DNA of 7,037 nt from Bacteroides sp. (GTDB lineage: Bacteria; Bacteroidota; Bacteroidia; Bacteroidales; GCA-2748055): contig DSDZ01000189.1 in assembly GCA_011048475.1 (NCBI GenBank), positions 1 through 7,037 on the forward strand, given 5' to 3'. Under the pieces are notes generated by a model that had not been told where the DNA came from, did not search any database, and worked only from the letters and a program-made list of their open reading frames with translations. Of the stretch, positions 1-5,707 are shown piece by piece. How positions within the stretch are numbered: position 1 is the stretch's first letter; every line of letters begins with the position of its first letter. Made by a program: the position numbers and the translations under genes.

Positions 1-915
1 CATTCGCAGCGCACAGGAAGGGACGGGAAGCCTCTGAAATGGTTCAATCTGGGTGAATGGGTGGCCCCCGGTGAAACCATCCCCGATGCCATGGTCCATA
101 CCTTCTACCTGTGGTACTGCGCCGGGATTACGGCACGCACGGCAGAGATACTGGGAAGGGAAGAAGAATCCAGACAATATGCTGAGCTGATCACTGCTAC
201 CTGGCAGGCATTCCATAAAAAGTTCTATGATGAGGAGAACGGTACCTACGGGAATGGGGGCGGGAATATCCTTGCACTCAGAATGGGGGTGCCGGAAGAT
301 CGGTATGACAGGGTTGTGGCGGCATTGAGGGATAATATTGAGGCGAACGGGGGGCACCTGGATACGGGGATCTTCGGGACCCGTTTTTTCTTTGAAGTGC
401 TTTCGGAGAACGGGATGCATGAACTGGCATACCGGGCAATGAACAAAACATCTGAACCCTCTTACGGCCGATGGATCGAACTGGGTTCGACCACAACGCG
501 CGAGAGGTGGGATGAAGGGGGGTCCCACAACCATCCCATGTTCGGGGGAGGCCTGGTGTGGTTCTACAGGAACCTGGCAGGAATGCAGGCGGATCCGGAT
601 CAGCCGGGTTACCGCCACATCATCTTCAGACCTCTGCCCCTGGAAGAACCTGAAAGGGTTACCTACACAAACCGGACATCATACGGGAAGGCAGGCATTA
701 CCTGGAGGAACGGGGAAGATGGATTCGAGATGGAGATCATGGTCCCGGTGAGCTGCCGGGCGACGGTTTACATTCCGGCAACTGACCGGGAAGGGATTTT
801 CGAAGGTGGCATAGAAATTGAAAAAGCCCCCCGGGTCACCTTCCTGGGAATGGAAGGTGGATATGCAGTGTGCAGTATCGGAAGCGGGAAATATGATTTC
901 CGGTCCGGGGACTGA
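1..915 (+). CDS. GH78-type alpha-L-rhamnosidase, C-terminal part (5' end outside window)
   Basis: The frame is open from the first base and ends at TGA 913-915, giving 304 visible residues of a larger enzyme. Family GH78 enzymes hydrolyse terminal alpha-L-rhamnose from glycans by an inverting mechanism. Visible residues about 15-185 look like the end of the (alpha/alpha)6 catalytic barrel: a NLGEWVAPGE segment, HLDTGIFGT, then GSTTTRERW and SHNHPMFGG. The glutamate at 502-504 in TTTRERW lines up with the general-base Glu of the usual TT(L/I)WE motif; the usual Trp before it is Arg here. Residues about 190-265 match the C-terminal beta-sandwich, with IIFRPLP and TSYGKAGITW. The general-acid Glu and any signal peptide lie upstream of the window. 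In Bacteroidota such enzymes are usually periplasmic or surface enzymes for pectin or other rhamnosides. Family assignment is fairly sure; substrate is not. Confidence 0.85.
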   Translation, partial: HSQRTGRDGKPLKWFNLGEWVAPGETIPDAMVHTFYLWYCAGITARTAEILGREEESRQYAELITATWQAFHKKFYDEENGTYGNGGGNILALRMGVPEDRYDRVVAALRDNIEANGGHLDTGIFGTRFFFEVLSENGMHELAYRAMNKTSEPSYGRWIELGSTTTRERWDEGGSHNHPMFGGGLVWFYRNLAGMQADPDQPGYRHIIFRPLPLEEPERVTYTNRTSYGKAGITWRNGEDGFEMEIMVPVSCRATVYIPATDREGIFEGGIEIEKAPRVTFLGMEGGYAVCSIGSGKYDFRSGD

Positions 916-2349
916 TCAGTCCTGCTCCCGGTGCCAGAGGATGACCCGGACCGACTGGCTCTCCCTGAGGTGTTCGGCCAGCCTCTCGGCACAGTAAACC
1001 GAGCGGTGCTGGCCGCCGGTGCAGCCGAAGCTCACCATCAGGCGGGTGAAATTGCGTTCTTCGTAATTACTGACCGACAGGTCCACCAGCGCAAAGGCAT
1101 TGCTCAGGAATTCATGTACATCGTGTTGCTGATTCATATAATCGATCACGGGCTTGTCTTTTCCCGTCATCGAACTGAGCGCTTCTATCCTGCCGGGATT
1201 GCTGATCGCCCTGCAGTCAAATACATAGCCTCCCCCGTTCCCGCCAGGATCCTCCGGGATGCCGTGCAGGTAGCTGAAACTGTTGATGAAAACCGTCAGG
1301 CTGGACTTTCGTTCGTCCTTTGCCTTGAACCGCTTCAGCTTTCGTGAGGTAAGCAGCCGGTGATACACTTCCAAAAGGGAAGGGATCTGCAGCGGAAGGG
1401 CCACATTTTCCAGGATCCATCGCAGGTCTTTCAGGGCATAAGGGATGCTCTGCAGGAACTGCGTCTTTTTCTCATAGAATCCCCTGAAACCATAGGCTCC
1501 CATGGCCTGCATCATCCGGATCAGGACATAGGCGTAGTAAGATCTTCGGAATTCTTCCCGGTCCACGCTCCTGTAGTTTTTCAGGACTTCCATGTAATAA
1601 TCGAGCAGGGACTCCCTGATCTCGTAGGGGATGTCGGCCTTGGAATCAAACAGCAGGGAGGCCACATCATACTGCAGGGCACCACGGCGGCCGCCCTGGT
1701 AGTCAATAAAGTAAGGCGTGCCGTTTTTCAGCATGATGTTGCGGGACTGGAAATCCCTGTAAAGGAAATACCCGGTGTCCCGGTCCAGCAGGTAGTCAAT
1801 GAGCCTGTTGAAATCATCCTCAAGCCTTTGTTCATTGAAGGGAATGTCGGCAAGTTTCAGGAAATAGTATTTGAAATAGCTCAGATCCCACTGCATGCTC
1901 TGCCTGTCGAACGCCGGTCGGGGATAACAGACACCGTAATCCAGATCGGCTCCGGCGGTGACCTGGAACCTGGGAAGTTCCTGCAACACCTGCTGGTAAA
2001 CCCGGATCAGTTCCTGCGGAAACCGGTTATCTTTCCTGGAAAGGATCAGGTAATCGAACAGGGTGGTGTCTCCGAGATCCTCCTGCAGATAGGCATGGCG
2101 GTCCAGGTCGGTCAGGTATATTTCAGGAACGTTCAGCCCTTTTGCTCTGAAATGCCTGCTGAAGGTGATGAAAGCTACATTTTCCTCCCGGTCCTCGCTG
2201 ATGGCCCCGATGCACGATCCTTTCCCGGTGGTGATCCGGTAATACTCCCTGTTCGAACCGGAAACGGGCAGCTTGTTGATGGAAACCACCCGCTCTCCGG
2301 ACCACCTGTCCGAGAGTTCCTTCAGAAGTTCAAGCCTGGTCGGGCTCAT
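916..2349 (-). CDS. APH-fold (AmgK-like) sugar kinase fused to RapZ C-terminal domain
   Basis: This 477-residue protein has two parts. Residues about 10-330 are an aminoglycoside-phosphotransferase-type kinase: Gly-rich loop SGSNREYYRI (30-39), hinge LQEDLGD (88-94), catalytic loop YRDFQSRN with Asp199 and Asn204, and metal-binding IDYQGGRRG with Asp216. The layout resembles AmgK, the anomeric MurNAc/GlcNAc kinase. Tyr197 stands where many relatives have His. Residues about 350-477 match the C-terminal domain of RapZ, with FDCR (377-380), NPGR (384-387) and GCTGGQHRS (442-450). In E. coli this domain binds glucosamine-6-phosphate and RNA-pathway partners. The N-terminal Walker P-loop ATPase of RapZ is absent, replaced by the kinase. 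The protein is probably cytoplasmic. The ATG at 2349 is preceded by an A-rich stretch with no Shine-Dalgarno. It is the last gene of the leftward run, and its TGA abuts the rhamnosidase stop. Domain calls are strong; the substrate is inferred. Confidence 0.88.
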   Translation of the reverse strand: MSPTRLELLKELSDRWSGERVVSINKLPVSGSNREYYRITTGKGSCIGAISEDREENVAFITFSRHFRAKGLNVPEIYLTDLDRHAYLQEDLGDTTLFDYLILSRKDNRFPQELIRVYQQVLQELPRFQVTAGADLDYGVCYPRPAFDRQSMQWDLSYFKYYFLKLADIPFNEQRLEDDFNRLIDYLLDRDTGYFLYRDFQSRNIMLKNGTPYFIDYQGGRRGALQYDVASLLFDSKADIPYEIRESLLDYYMEVLKNYRSVDREEFRRSYYAYVLIRMMQAMGAYGFRGFYEKKTQFLQSIPYALKDLRWILENVALPLQIPSLLEVYHRLLTSRKLKRFKAKDERKSSLTVFINSFSYLHGIPEDPGGNGGGYVFDCRAISNPGRIEALSSMTGKDKPVIDYMNQQHDVHEFLSNAFALVDLSVSNYEERNFTRLMVSFGCTGGQHRSVYCAERLAEHLRESQSVRVILWHREQD

Positions 2350-2401
2350 ATTTTTTCGTTTGTTTCAAATAAGTCAGAATACTCCCCGGGATGGAAGGCC
2401 C

Positions 2402-3007
2402 TTACATACCTGCCATAAAATCCCACCAGAAAAGGCCCCTGGATACTCTGCCTTCGCGGATATCGGACTTTTCAATGATTTCCAGGGCTTCTTCAATGGT
2501 GAAGGATGTCCTGAATTTCTTCATCACGTATGCCAGCAGGCCGCGCCTCAGATCTCTCATCAGGATCCGGGCCTCAGGCCGTGCCACCCGTTCAATCTCA
2601 TTCAGCATGGTAACAGGATCATCCACCACATGCAACATGAAGGTATTAATTACCACATCGAAAGAATCCCTTTCATAGGACAGGTCGTGGGCATTTCCTT
2701 CCAGCAGGGTGATTTGATCGGATAGTCCAGCTTCTTCCACCAGCTTCCGACCAAGTTCAAGAAGGGGTAGCCCCAGGTCGACGCCCGTAATCTCCGCTCC
2801 GGGAAAAACCCTGGCGATCTCGATGGGTACGGCTGCAAATCCGCATCCCACATCAAGGATCTTTCCTTCTGTAAATCTGCTCTTTTTCAACAGGGAGGCA
2901 AAGTCCCTGCCCACCCTGGTGATGTTCAACCGATTCCTTTTATAATAGCCTTCCGCCCACTCCCTGCTGTCGAAAACACGCGGATGAAACAATTCAGCCC
3001 TTTTCAT
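2402..3007 (-). CDS. Class I SAM-dependent methyltransferase, substrate unknown
   Basis: The 201-residue product has a Rossmann-fold methyltransferase core. Motif I is KILDVGCGFA (49-58). The acidic residue that binds the SAM ribose is Asp77 in ITGVDLG. GNAHDL (104-109) fits the adenine-contact loop, and FDVVINTFMLHVVDDP (116-131) is the post-II/motif IV region. This resembles UbiE/type-11 methyltransferases, but no substrate-specific feature is recognisable. The C-terminal 45 residues, with FRTSFTIEEALEIIEKS, form the variable cap. It is expected to be cytoplasmic. It lies 21 bases after the TspO-like gene and 52 bases before the kinase-RapZ gene, so it is probably cotranscribed with both. 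The ATG at 3007 touches an AGGAG with no spacer, which is suboptimal. A TTG at 2992 (codon 6) has AAAAGGG five bases upstream and is an alternative start. Confidence 0.85.
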   Translation of the reverse strand: MKRAELFHPRVFDSREWAEGYYKRNRLNITRVGRDFASLLKKSRFTEGKILDVGCGFAAVPIEIARVFPGAEITGVDLGLPLLELGRKLVEEAGLSDQITLLEGNAHDLSYERDSFDVVINTFMLHVVDDPVTMLNEIERVARPEARILMRDLRRGLLAYVMKKFRTSFTIEEALEIIEKSDIREGRVSRGLFWWDFMAGM

Positions 3008-3012
3008 CTCCT
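3008..3012 (-). promoter_or_regulatory. Shine-Dalgarno-like AGGAG touching the methyltransferase ATG
   Basis: AGGAG on the minus strand sits directly against the ATG at 3007 with zero spacing, too close for a normal ribosome binding site. Either the anti-Shine-Dalgarno interaction is not used, as is common in Bacteroidota, or translation starts at the TTG at 2992, which has AAAAGGG at 3004-2998 with a five-base spacer. Confidence 0.35.
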
Positions 3013-3028
3013 GATGATGTTCTAAATA

Positions 3029-3790
3029 TCAATTCGCGGCTTTTCGCCGGAATGCCTGGAACAATATTGCCAGAGAGAGCAGGACGGCGCAGACAAATGC
3101 GGTCCATTGCAGCACGGGGATGTCGCCCCAGTGCCTGACCGAAATTGCCAGGATCGCCCAGACCCCGACGGCTGCAAATATTTTCATCTTCCTCGTATAG
3201 ACCACCAGCAGGTTAATGATGGTGGCCACTGCGATCATAATGACCGTCCAGGTGGTTTCAGTGAACAGGGCTTCCCAGCCTGACTTTGCAAGGTAAGCCG
3301 ATACATTTGCCACGGTGGCCACCGTGATCCAACCGCTGTACAGGCTGATGGGCCACCAGGTCCATGTCACCAGGGAACCTGGAGCCGCTACCCGGGCCAT
3401 GTTCAACCGGATGACGATCACCAGGAGGGATACCAGGATCAGCATGATCATCAGCACGGAGATCCCCGTGTTCTCGTTGAGCCAGAACCAGATCCACGCC
3501 GCATTGGCCAGGTTGGCGATGATGAGCCAGGGACCGATCCGGATAATGAAATCGTCGTCCTTTTTGTCAAAAAAGGCCCTTTTTACCTGGTAAATTCCGT
3601 GGGCCACCAGTCCCAGGTAAATCAGTCCCCAGATGGAAAAAGCGTACCCGGCGGGGGTAAATAGATTGTAAAGTTGGTCACTTACGGAACCCACGGAATT
3701 TCCGTTGATCATTCCTGTATTGGCCACATAGTTCCAGGCGATGACCGCAACGATCACCAGCAGGTTTGTCAGGGCATAGAATTTTTTCAT
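3029..3790 (-). CDS. TspO/MBR-related tryptophan-rich membrane protein, long form
   Basis: Starting at ATG 3790 the product is 253 residues, very hydrophobic and Trp-rich. I count seven or eight membrane spans, at about residues 7-25, 46-68, 85-104, 109-128, 146-167, 180-198, 202-219 and 226-246. The FTPAGYAFSIWGLIYLG segment (44-60), NLANAAWIWFWL (93-104) and the Trp-rich PISLYSGWITVATVAN stretch (147-162) recall the conserved core of TspO, a five-span protein of about 160 residues that binds porphyrins and cholesterol-like ligands. This one is roughly 90 residues longer, with extra C-terminal spans. The frame stays open upstream of 3790, but that extension would overlap trmO out of frame and has no membrane-protein character, so I reject it. 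The basic tail FRRKAAN is probably cytoplasmic. It sits 19 bases after trmO. Ligand and role are unknown. Confidence 0.75.
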   Translation of the reverse strand: MKKFYALTNLLVIVAVIAWNYVANTGMINGNSVGSVSDQLYNLFTPAGYAFSIWGLIYLGLVAHGIYQVKRAFFDKKDDDFIIRIGPWLIIANLANAAWIWFWLNENTGISVLMIMLILVSLLVIVIRLNMARVAAPGSLVTWTWWPISLYSGWITVATVANVSAYLAKSGWEALFTETTWTVIMIAVATIINLLVVYTRKMKIFAAVGVWAILAISVRHWGDIPVLQWTAFVCAVLLSLAILFQAFRRKAAN

Positions 3791-3809
3791 GAGATTATGG
3801 TTGTCAAGG

Positions 3810-4295
3810 TTACCTGGTAAATCTTCCGTCGTCTTCGGTTTCCCGCAGCTTCTGGATGTGTTTCTCCAGCCAGCCGATCCGCACCGCCTCCCCGGAATCG
3901 AATCCTGAAACATGTGGCTTCAGATCCAGCAGCGGTGTTCCGTCCACCATATCCAGATCGCTGACCCTGAGCATGTTCTTATTCACATCCTCGAGCCTTA
4001 CCACAGAGATGCCAATGGGATTGGGCCTGCGCGGACTCCGGGTCGCGAATACCCCGTGTTTGATATTATCCATGAAAGGGATCACCTGCAAGTCGAACCC
4101 GCTGACCAGGTGCAGGTGACAGACCAGGACAATGTGTGAAAAACCCTCCAGGTCCTCCAGGCCTTCTGTAAATTCAGGAAATATTTCAACAGTACCTTCC
4201 ACTCTTCTTCCGGATCCGGGCTGGATGGGAGTCCCCTCGGGTTTTTTAAAAGGGGAATGAATGACCCCGATGGGTCTGTATGTGATCGTATTCAT
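3810..4295 (-). CDS. trmO: TrmO/TsaA-family tRNA t6A37 N6-methyltransferase
   Basis: The 161-residue product matches the TsaA-like beta-barrel family. Members use SAM to methylate N6 of threonylcarbamoyl-adenosine at position 37 of tRNA-Thr decoding ACY, tuning decoding of Thr codons. Diagnostic segments are the N-terminal YRPIGVIHSPFK (6-17), LEGFSHIVLV (49-58), the signature GVFATRSPRRPNPIGIS (81-97) and VDGTPLLDLKPH (117-128). E. coli TrmO is about 235 residues because of an added C-terminal domain; here only the core is present, as in many bacteria and archaea. It is cytoplasmic. It is the first gene of the leftward run and lies behind a good promoter candidate. The predicted leader is very short, about ten bases, with no Shine-Dalgarno. 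Some TsaA-fold proteins may have other methylation targets, so the exact tRNA role is by homology. Confidence 0.9.
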   Translation of the reverse strand: MNTITYRPIGVIHSPFKKPEGTPIQPGSGRRVEGTVEIFPEFTEGLEDLEGFSHIVLVCHLHLVSGFDLQVIPFMDNIKHGVFATRSPRRPNPIGISVVRLEDVNKNMLRVSDLDMVDGTPLLDLKPHVSGFDSGEAVRIGWLEKHIQKLRETEDDGRFTR

Positions 4296-4299
4296 CGGC

Positions 4300-4313
4300 T
4301 TACCGGCCGGTAA
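4300..4313. promoter_or_regulatory. 14-bp perfect palindrome between trmO promoter and start codon
   Basis: TTACCGGCCGGTAA is a perfect palindrome. It lies four bases upstream of the trmO ATG, covers the expected transcription start and touches the predicted -7 box (4311-4318). A protein bound here would block the promoter, so it could be an operator. With no loop it is a poor hairpin. It may also be chance. Confidence 0.35.
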
Positions 4314-4340
4314 ATTTACACAAACCTGTCAAAACAACAA
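4311..4340 (-). promoter_or_regulatory. Bacteroidota-type promoter candidate for the trmO run
   Basis: On the minus strand TTG (4340-4338) is followed by exactly 19 bases and TAAATTTA (4318-4311). The Bacteroidota primary sigma factor consensus is TTTG near -33 and TAnnTTTG near -7; here only the last base of the -7 box differs. Transcription would start near 4304, leaving a leader of about ten bases before the ATG at 4295. This is pattern matching only. Confidence 0.45.
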
Positions 4341-4371
4341 TCACACGGTGAATTCGCCATTGGCTTCGGGC

Positions 4372-4389
4372 TGGTACAATATTGTATCA
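4372..4389. repeat. Palindrome TACAATATTGTA in the gap upstream of trmO
   Basis: TACAATATTGTA (4375-4386) is a perfect 12-bp palindrome. After one mismatched pair the symmetry resumes with TG / CA at the flanks, giving an 18-bp near-palindrome. It sits about 30 bases upstream of the trmO -33 element and 34 bases past the stop of the Rnk-type gene. It could be a regulator site. There is no GC-rich stem or T-run, so it is not a terminator. Confidence 0.3.
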
Positions 4390-4420
4390 ATCCGGATCTT
4401 CCCCGGTCCTTCGGAATCCG

Positions 4421-4867
4421 TTACAGGTAATAAAGCTTCTCCTTTTCGGGCTGGAAAACGATTTTTTCAATCAGGGCAACATTCCTGCCATTCGCATCGC
4501 TGAATTCAATTCGGGAATTCTCCGTGGCGCCCAGACAGGCCAGCCCGATTGAGTCATAGATGGAGATATCATTGGAGCCCATCACATTTTCCGGGTAAAC
4601 GATCCGGATCCTCACTTTCCGGTCATGACCCAGCCGGAGGATCACCTCCGAATTCATCGTAACGACGTTTTCCGGGATCTCGGAGGAATAAAATTTCCTG
4701 CTCGAAGAGGTGAACAGATACAGATTATGGAGCACATGCGGGGGAACCTGCTGGTTCCCCAGATCCTGCTGGATATAGTTCATGATCCGGTTGTAATCCG
4801 ACAGGGTAATGGATTTATTCAGCTTCCCGGAGCCGGTTGTGAATTTGGACGGTATCCTGTTCATCAT
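4421..4867 (-). CDS. GreA/GreB C-terminal domain protein, Rnk type
   Basis: With the ATG at 4867 the product is 148 residues. The C-terminal part (about 65-148) matches the FKBP-like domain of Gre factors, closest to Rnk: VVTMNSEV (68-75), IVYPENV (89-95), ISIYDSIGLACLG (101-113) and VFQPEKEK (137-144). The N-terminal part, with ITLSDYNRI (20-28) and a short helical region, fits the small Rnk N-domain, not the long Gre coiled coil. Rnk proteins bind RNA polymerase near the secondary channel but lack the acidic tip needed for transcript cleavage; E. coli Rnk also affects nucleoside diphosphate kinase levels. I chose 4867 because AAGG lies seven bases upstream. ATGs at 4894 and 4975 are in frame, but the latter would translate through the inverted repeat. 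It is divergent from the MarR-type gene and followed by trmO after 125 bases. Confidence 0.8.
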   Translation of the reverse strand: MMNRIPSKFTTGSGKLNKSITLSDYNRIMNYIQQDLGNQQVPPHVLHNLYLFTSSSRKFYSSEIPENVVTMNSEVILRLGHDRKVRIRIVYPENVMGSNDISIYDSIGLACLGATENSRIEFSDANGRNVALIEKIVFQPEKEKLYYL

Positions 4868-4874
4868 TACATGG

Positions 4875-4878
4875 CCTT
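4875..4878 (-). promoter_or_regulatory. Ribosome binding site that decides the Rnk-type start
   Basis: AAGG on the minus strand lies seven bases before the ATG at 4867, the usual spacing. The alternative in-frame starts at 4894 and 4975 lack such a site. A second ATG follows directly at 4864 and would change the protein by one residue only. Confidence 0.45.
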
Positions 4879-4907
4879 GACCGCAGTTGTGCATGACATG
4901 AAATAAA

Positions 4908-4940
4908 ATCGGATACGATTTAAATAATATCGTATCCGAT
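4908..4940. promoter_or_regulatory. Inverted-repeat operator candidate between the Rnk-type and MarR-type genes
   Basis: ATCGGATACGAT (4908-4919) and ATCGTATCCGAT (4929-4940) are perfect reverse complements separated by nine A/T bases. Their centres are 21 bp apart, two helical turns, so two dimers could bind on one DNA face. Each arm is itself partly symmetric (ATCG-n4-CGAT), as expected for a dimeric winged-helix protein. The site lies between divergent genes, one encoding a MarR-type regulator, and overlaps the spacer of the predicted marR promoter. A stem-loop in a leader RNA is an alternative reading: on the minus strand the repeat is followed by TTTTATTT. Confidence 0.6.
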
Positions 4941-4949
4941 GTAAATTTA
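4919..4949 (+). promoter_or_regulatory. Bacteroidota-type promoter candidate for the MarR-type gene
   Basis: TTTA (4919-4922), 19 bases, then TAAATTTA (4942-4949) resembles TTTG-N19-TAnnTTTG with one mismatch in each box. The right arm of the inverted repeat ends one base before the -7 box and the left arm abuts the -33 box, the arrangement expected for repression. The leader to the ATG at 4990 would be about 35 bases. The region is A/T-rich, so chance matches are easy. Confidence 0.35.
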
Positions 4950-4989
4950 AGAAATATAATCTTAATTTTAAACAAATTTTACAACAGGA

Positions 4990-5691
4990 ATGCACAGCAG
5001 TTATCTAATTCTCAAACACGTGATCGATCTGCTGGCCCTATACGAGCAGGAAGAATCCCAACAAATTGATCTGGAAGGTTTTGCAGAATGGATGATCGCG
5101 CGCATCAAAGAAAGACCCGGACTGAACAAGCGGTATGGAAAAAGCAAAACAGGGACCGGATATGCGGGACAGTTCGATTACGTTAAAAACCTTGACGAAA
5201 AATCCAGGTTCCTTGAGTGCATTTCCAGAATTTCAAGGCTGCACGATTTTTACATTCGAAAATATCTTGAAGAACTACCTGTCAATTCACGGCTGGAATA
5301 CCTGTTCCTCTCAACCGTTGGTTTCATGGAAAAGTCCAAAAAAACAGACCTGATCAATATCCATATCGTGGAATATACCACGGGGATGGATACCATCAGG
5401 CGTTTGGTAGAGGGCGGGCTCCTTCAGGAACTGCCGGACGAATATGACAGGCGTGCAAAACTGCTGACGCTCACTGCTGAAGGAAAGAAGGTCCTTGAAC
5501 AGGCGAATCAGAGACTCCAGGTGGAAAGGAACATGTTCCTGGCATGCACCAGCTACAACAAGTGGAAAAAGCATTTGCCGGTACTGGAGGAGATCAATGA
5601 ACTCCATTACATGGTCTATTCAAAGCATGCAGATAAACCTCCTGCCGAGCTGTCCAACCTGATGGATTCCCTGAAGCACCTGTACAAGTAA
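4990..5691 (+). CDS. MarR-family winged-helix transcriptional regulator, long form
   Basis: The 233-residue product contains a MarR-type winged helix at about residues 100-172. The recognition helix region is YTTGMDTIRRLVEGGLL (129-145). The wing is ELPDEYDRRAKLLTLT (147-162), with the family's D-x-R-x-K-x-L-x-L-T pattern, followed by AEGKKVLEQA. MarR proteins are dimeric and bind palindromes, usually near their own promoter, and respond to small ligands or oxidation. Typical members have about 150 residues; the extra part here is the N-terminal 80-100 residues, which are mostly helical and could hold ligand-binding or dimer contacts, and a C-terminal helical tail. The start at 4990 is the only ATG compatible with the domain: an upstream in-frame ATG at 4939 is followed at once by TAA. 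AGGA touches the ATG with no spacer. It is divergent from the Rnk-type gene and likely acts on the 4908-4940 repeat. Confidence 0.82.
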   Translation: MHSSYLILKHVIDLLALYEQEESQQIDLEGFAEWMIARIKERPGLNKRYGKSKTGTGYAGQFDYVKNLDEKSRFLECISRISRLHDFYIRKYLEELPVNSRLEYLFLSTVGFMEKSKKTDLINIHIVEYTTGMDTIRRLVEGGLLQELPDEYDRRAKLLTLTAEGKKVLEQANQRLQVERNMFLACTSYNKWKKHLPVLEEINELHYMVYSKHADKPPAELSNLMDSLKHLYK

Positions 5692-5707
5692 CCTTCGTTC
5701 CCGTTTA

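Noticed and set aside
931..1347. A 138-codon plus-strand open frame antisense to the RapZ domain
   Set aside because: It lies wholly within the conserved RapZ-like coding region on the other strand and has no family features.
1360..2418. A 352-codon open frame on the plus strand opposite the kinase-RapZ gene
   Set aside because: It is antisense to a gene with clear catalytic and ligand motifs in the opposite frame, and its own translation shows no recognisable domain. It is a by-product of codon bias.
3791..3913. A longer N-terminus for the TspO-like protein
   Set aside because: The extra 41 residues overlap the 3' end of trmO in another frame and are charged and Arg-rich, unlike a membrane-protein start. 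The ATG at 3790 directly precedes the first membrane span.
4387..4420. Short CCGG and CGGATTCCG repeats after the Rnk-type stop as an intrinsic terminator
   Set aside because: Stems are only four base pairs, and no T-run follows on the minus strand.
4868..4975. A 36-residue upstream extension of the Rnk-type protein
   Set aside because: It would translate the inverted repeat, has an A/T-rich composition and lacks a ribosome binding site, while 4867 has AAGG at good spacing.
5692..5707. A bidirectional terminator between the MarR-type and lipoprotein genes
   Set aside because: The 16 bases contain no inverted repeat or T-run.
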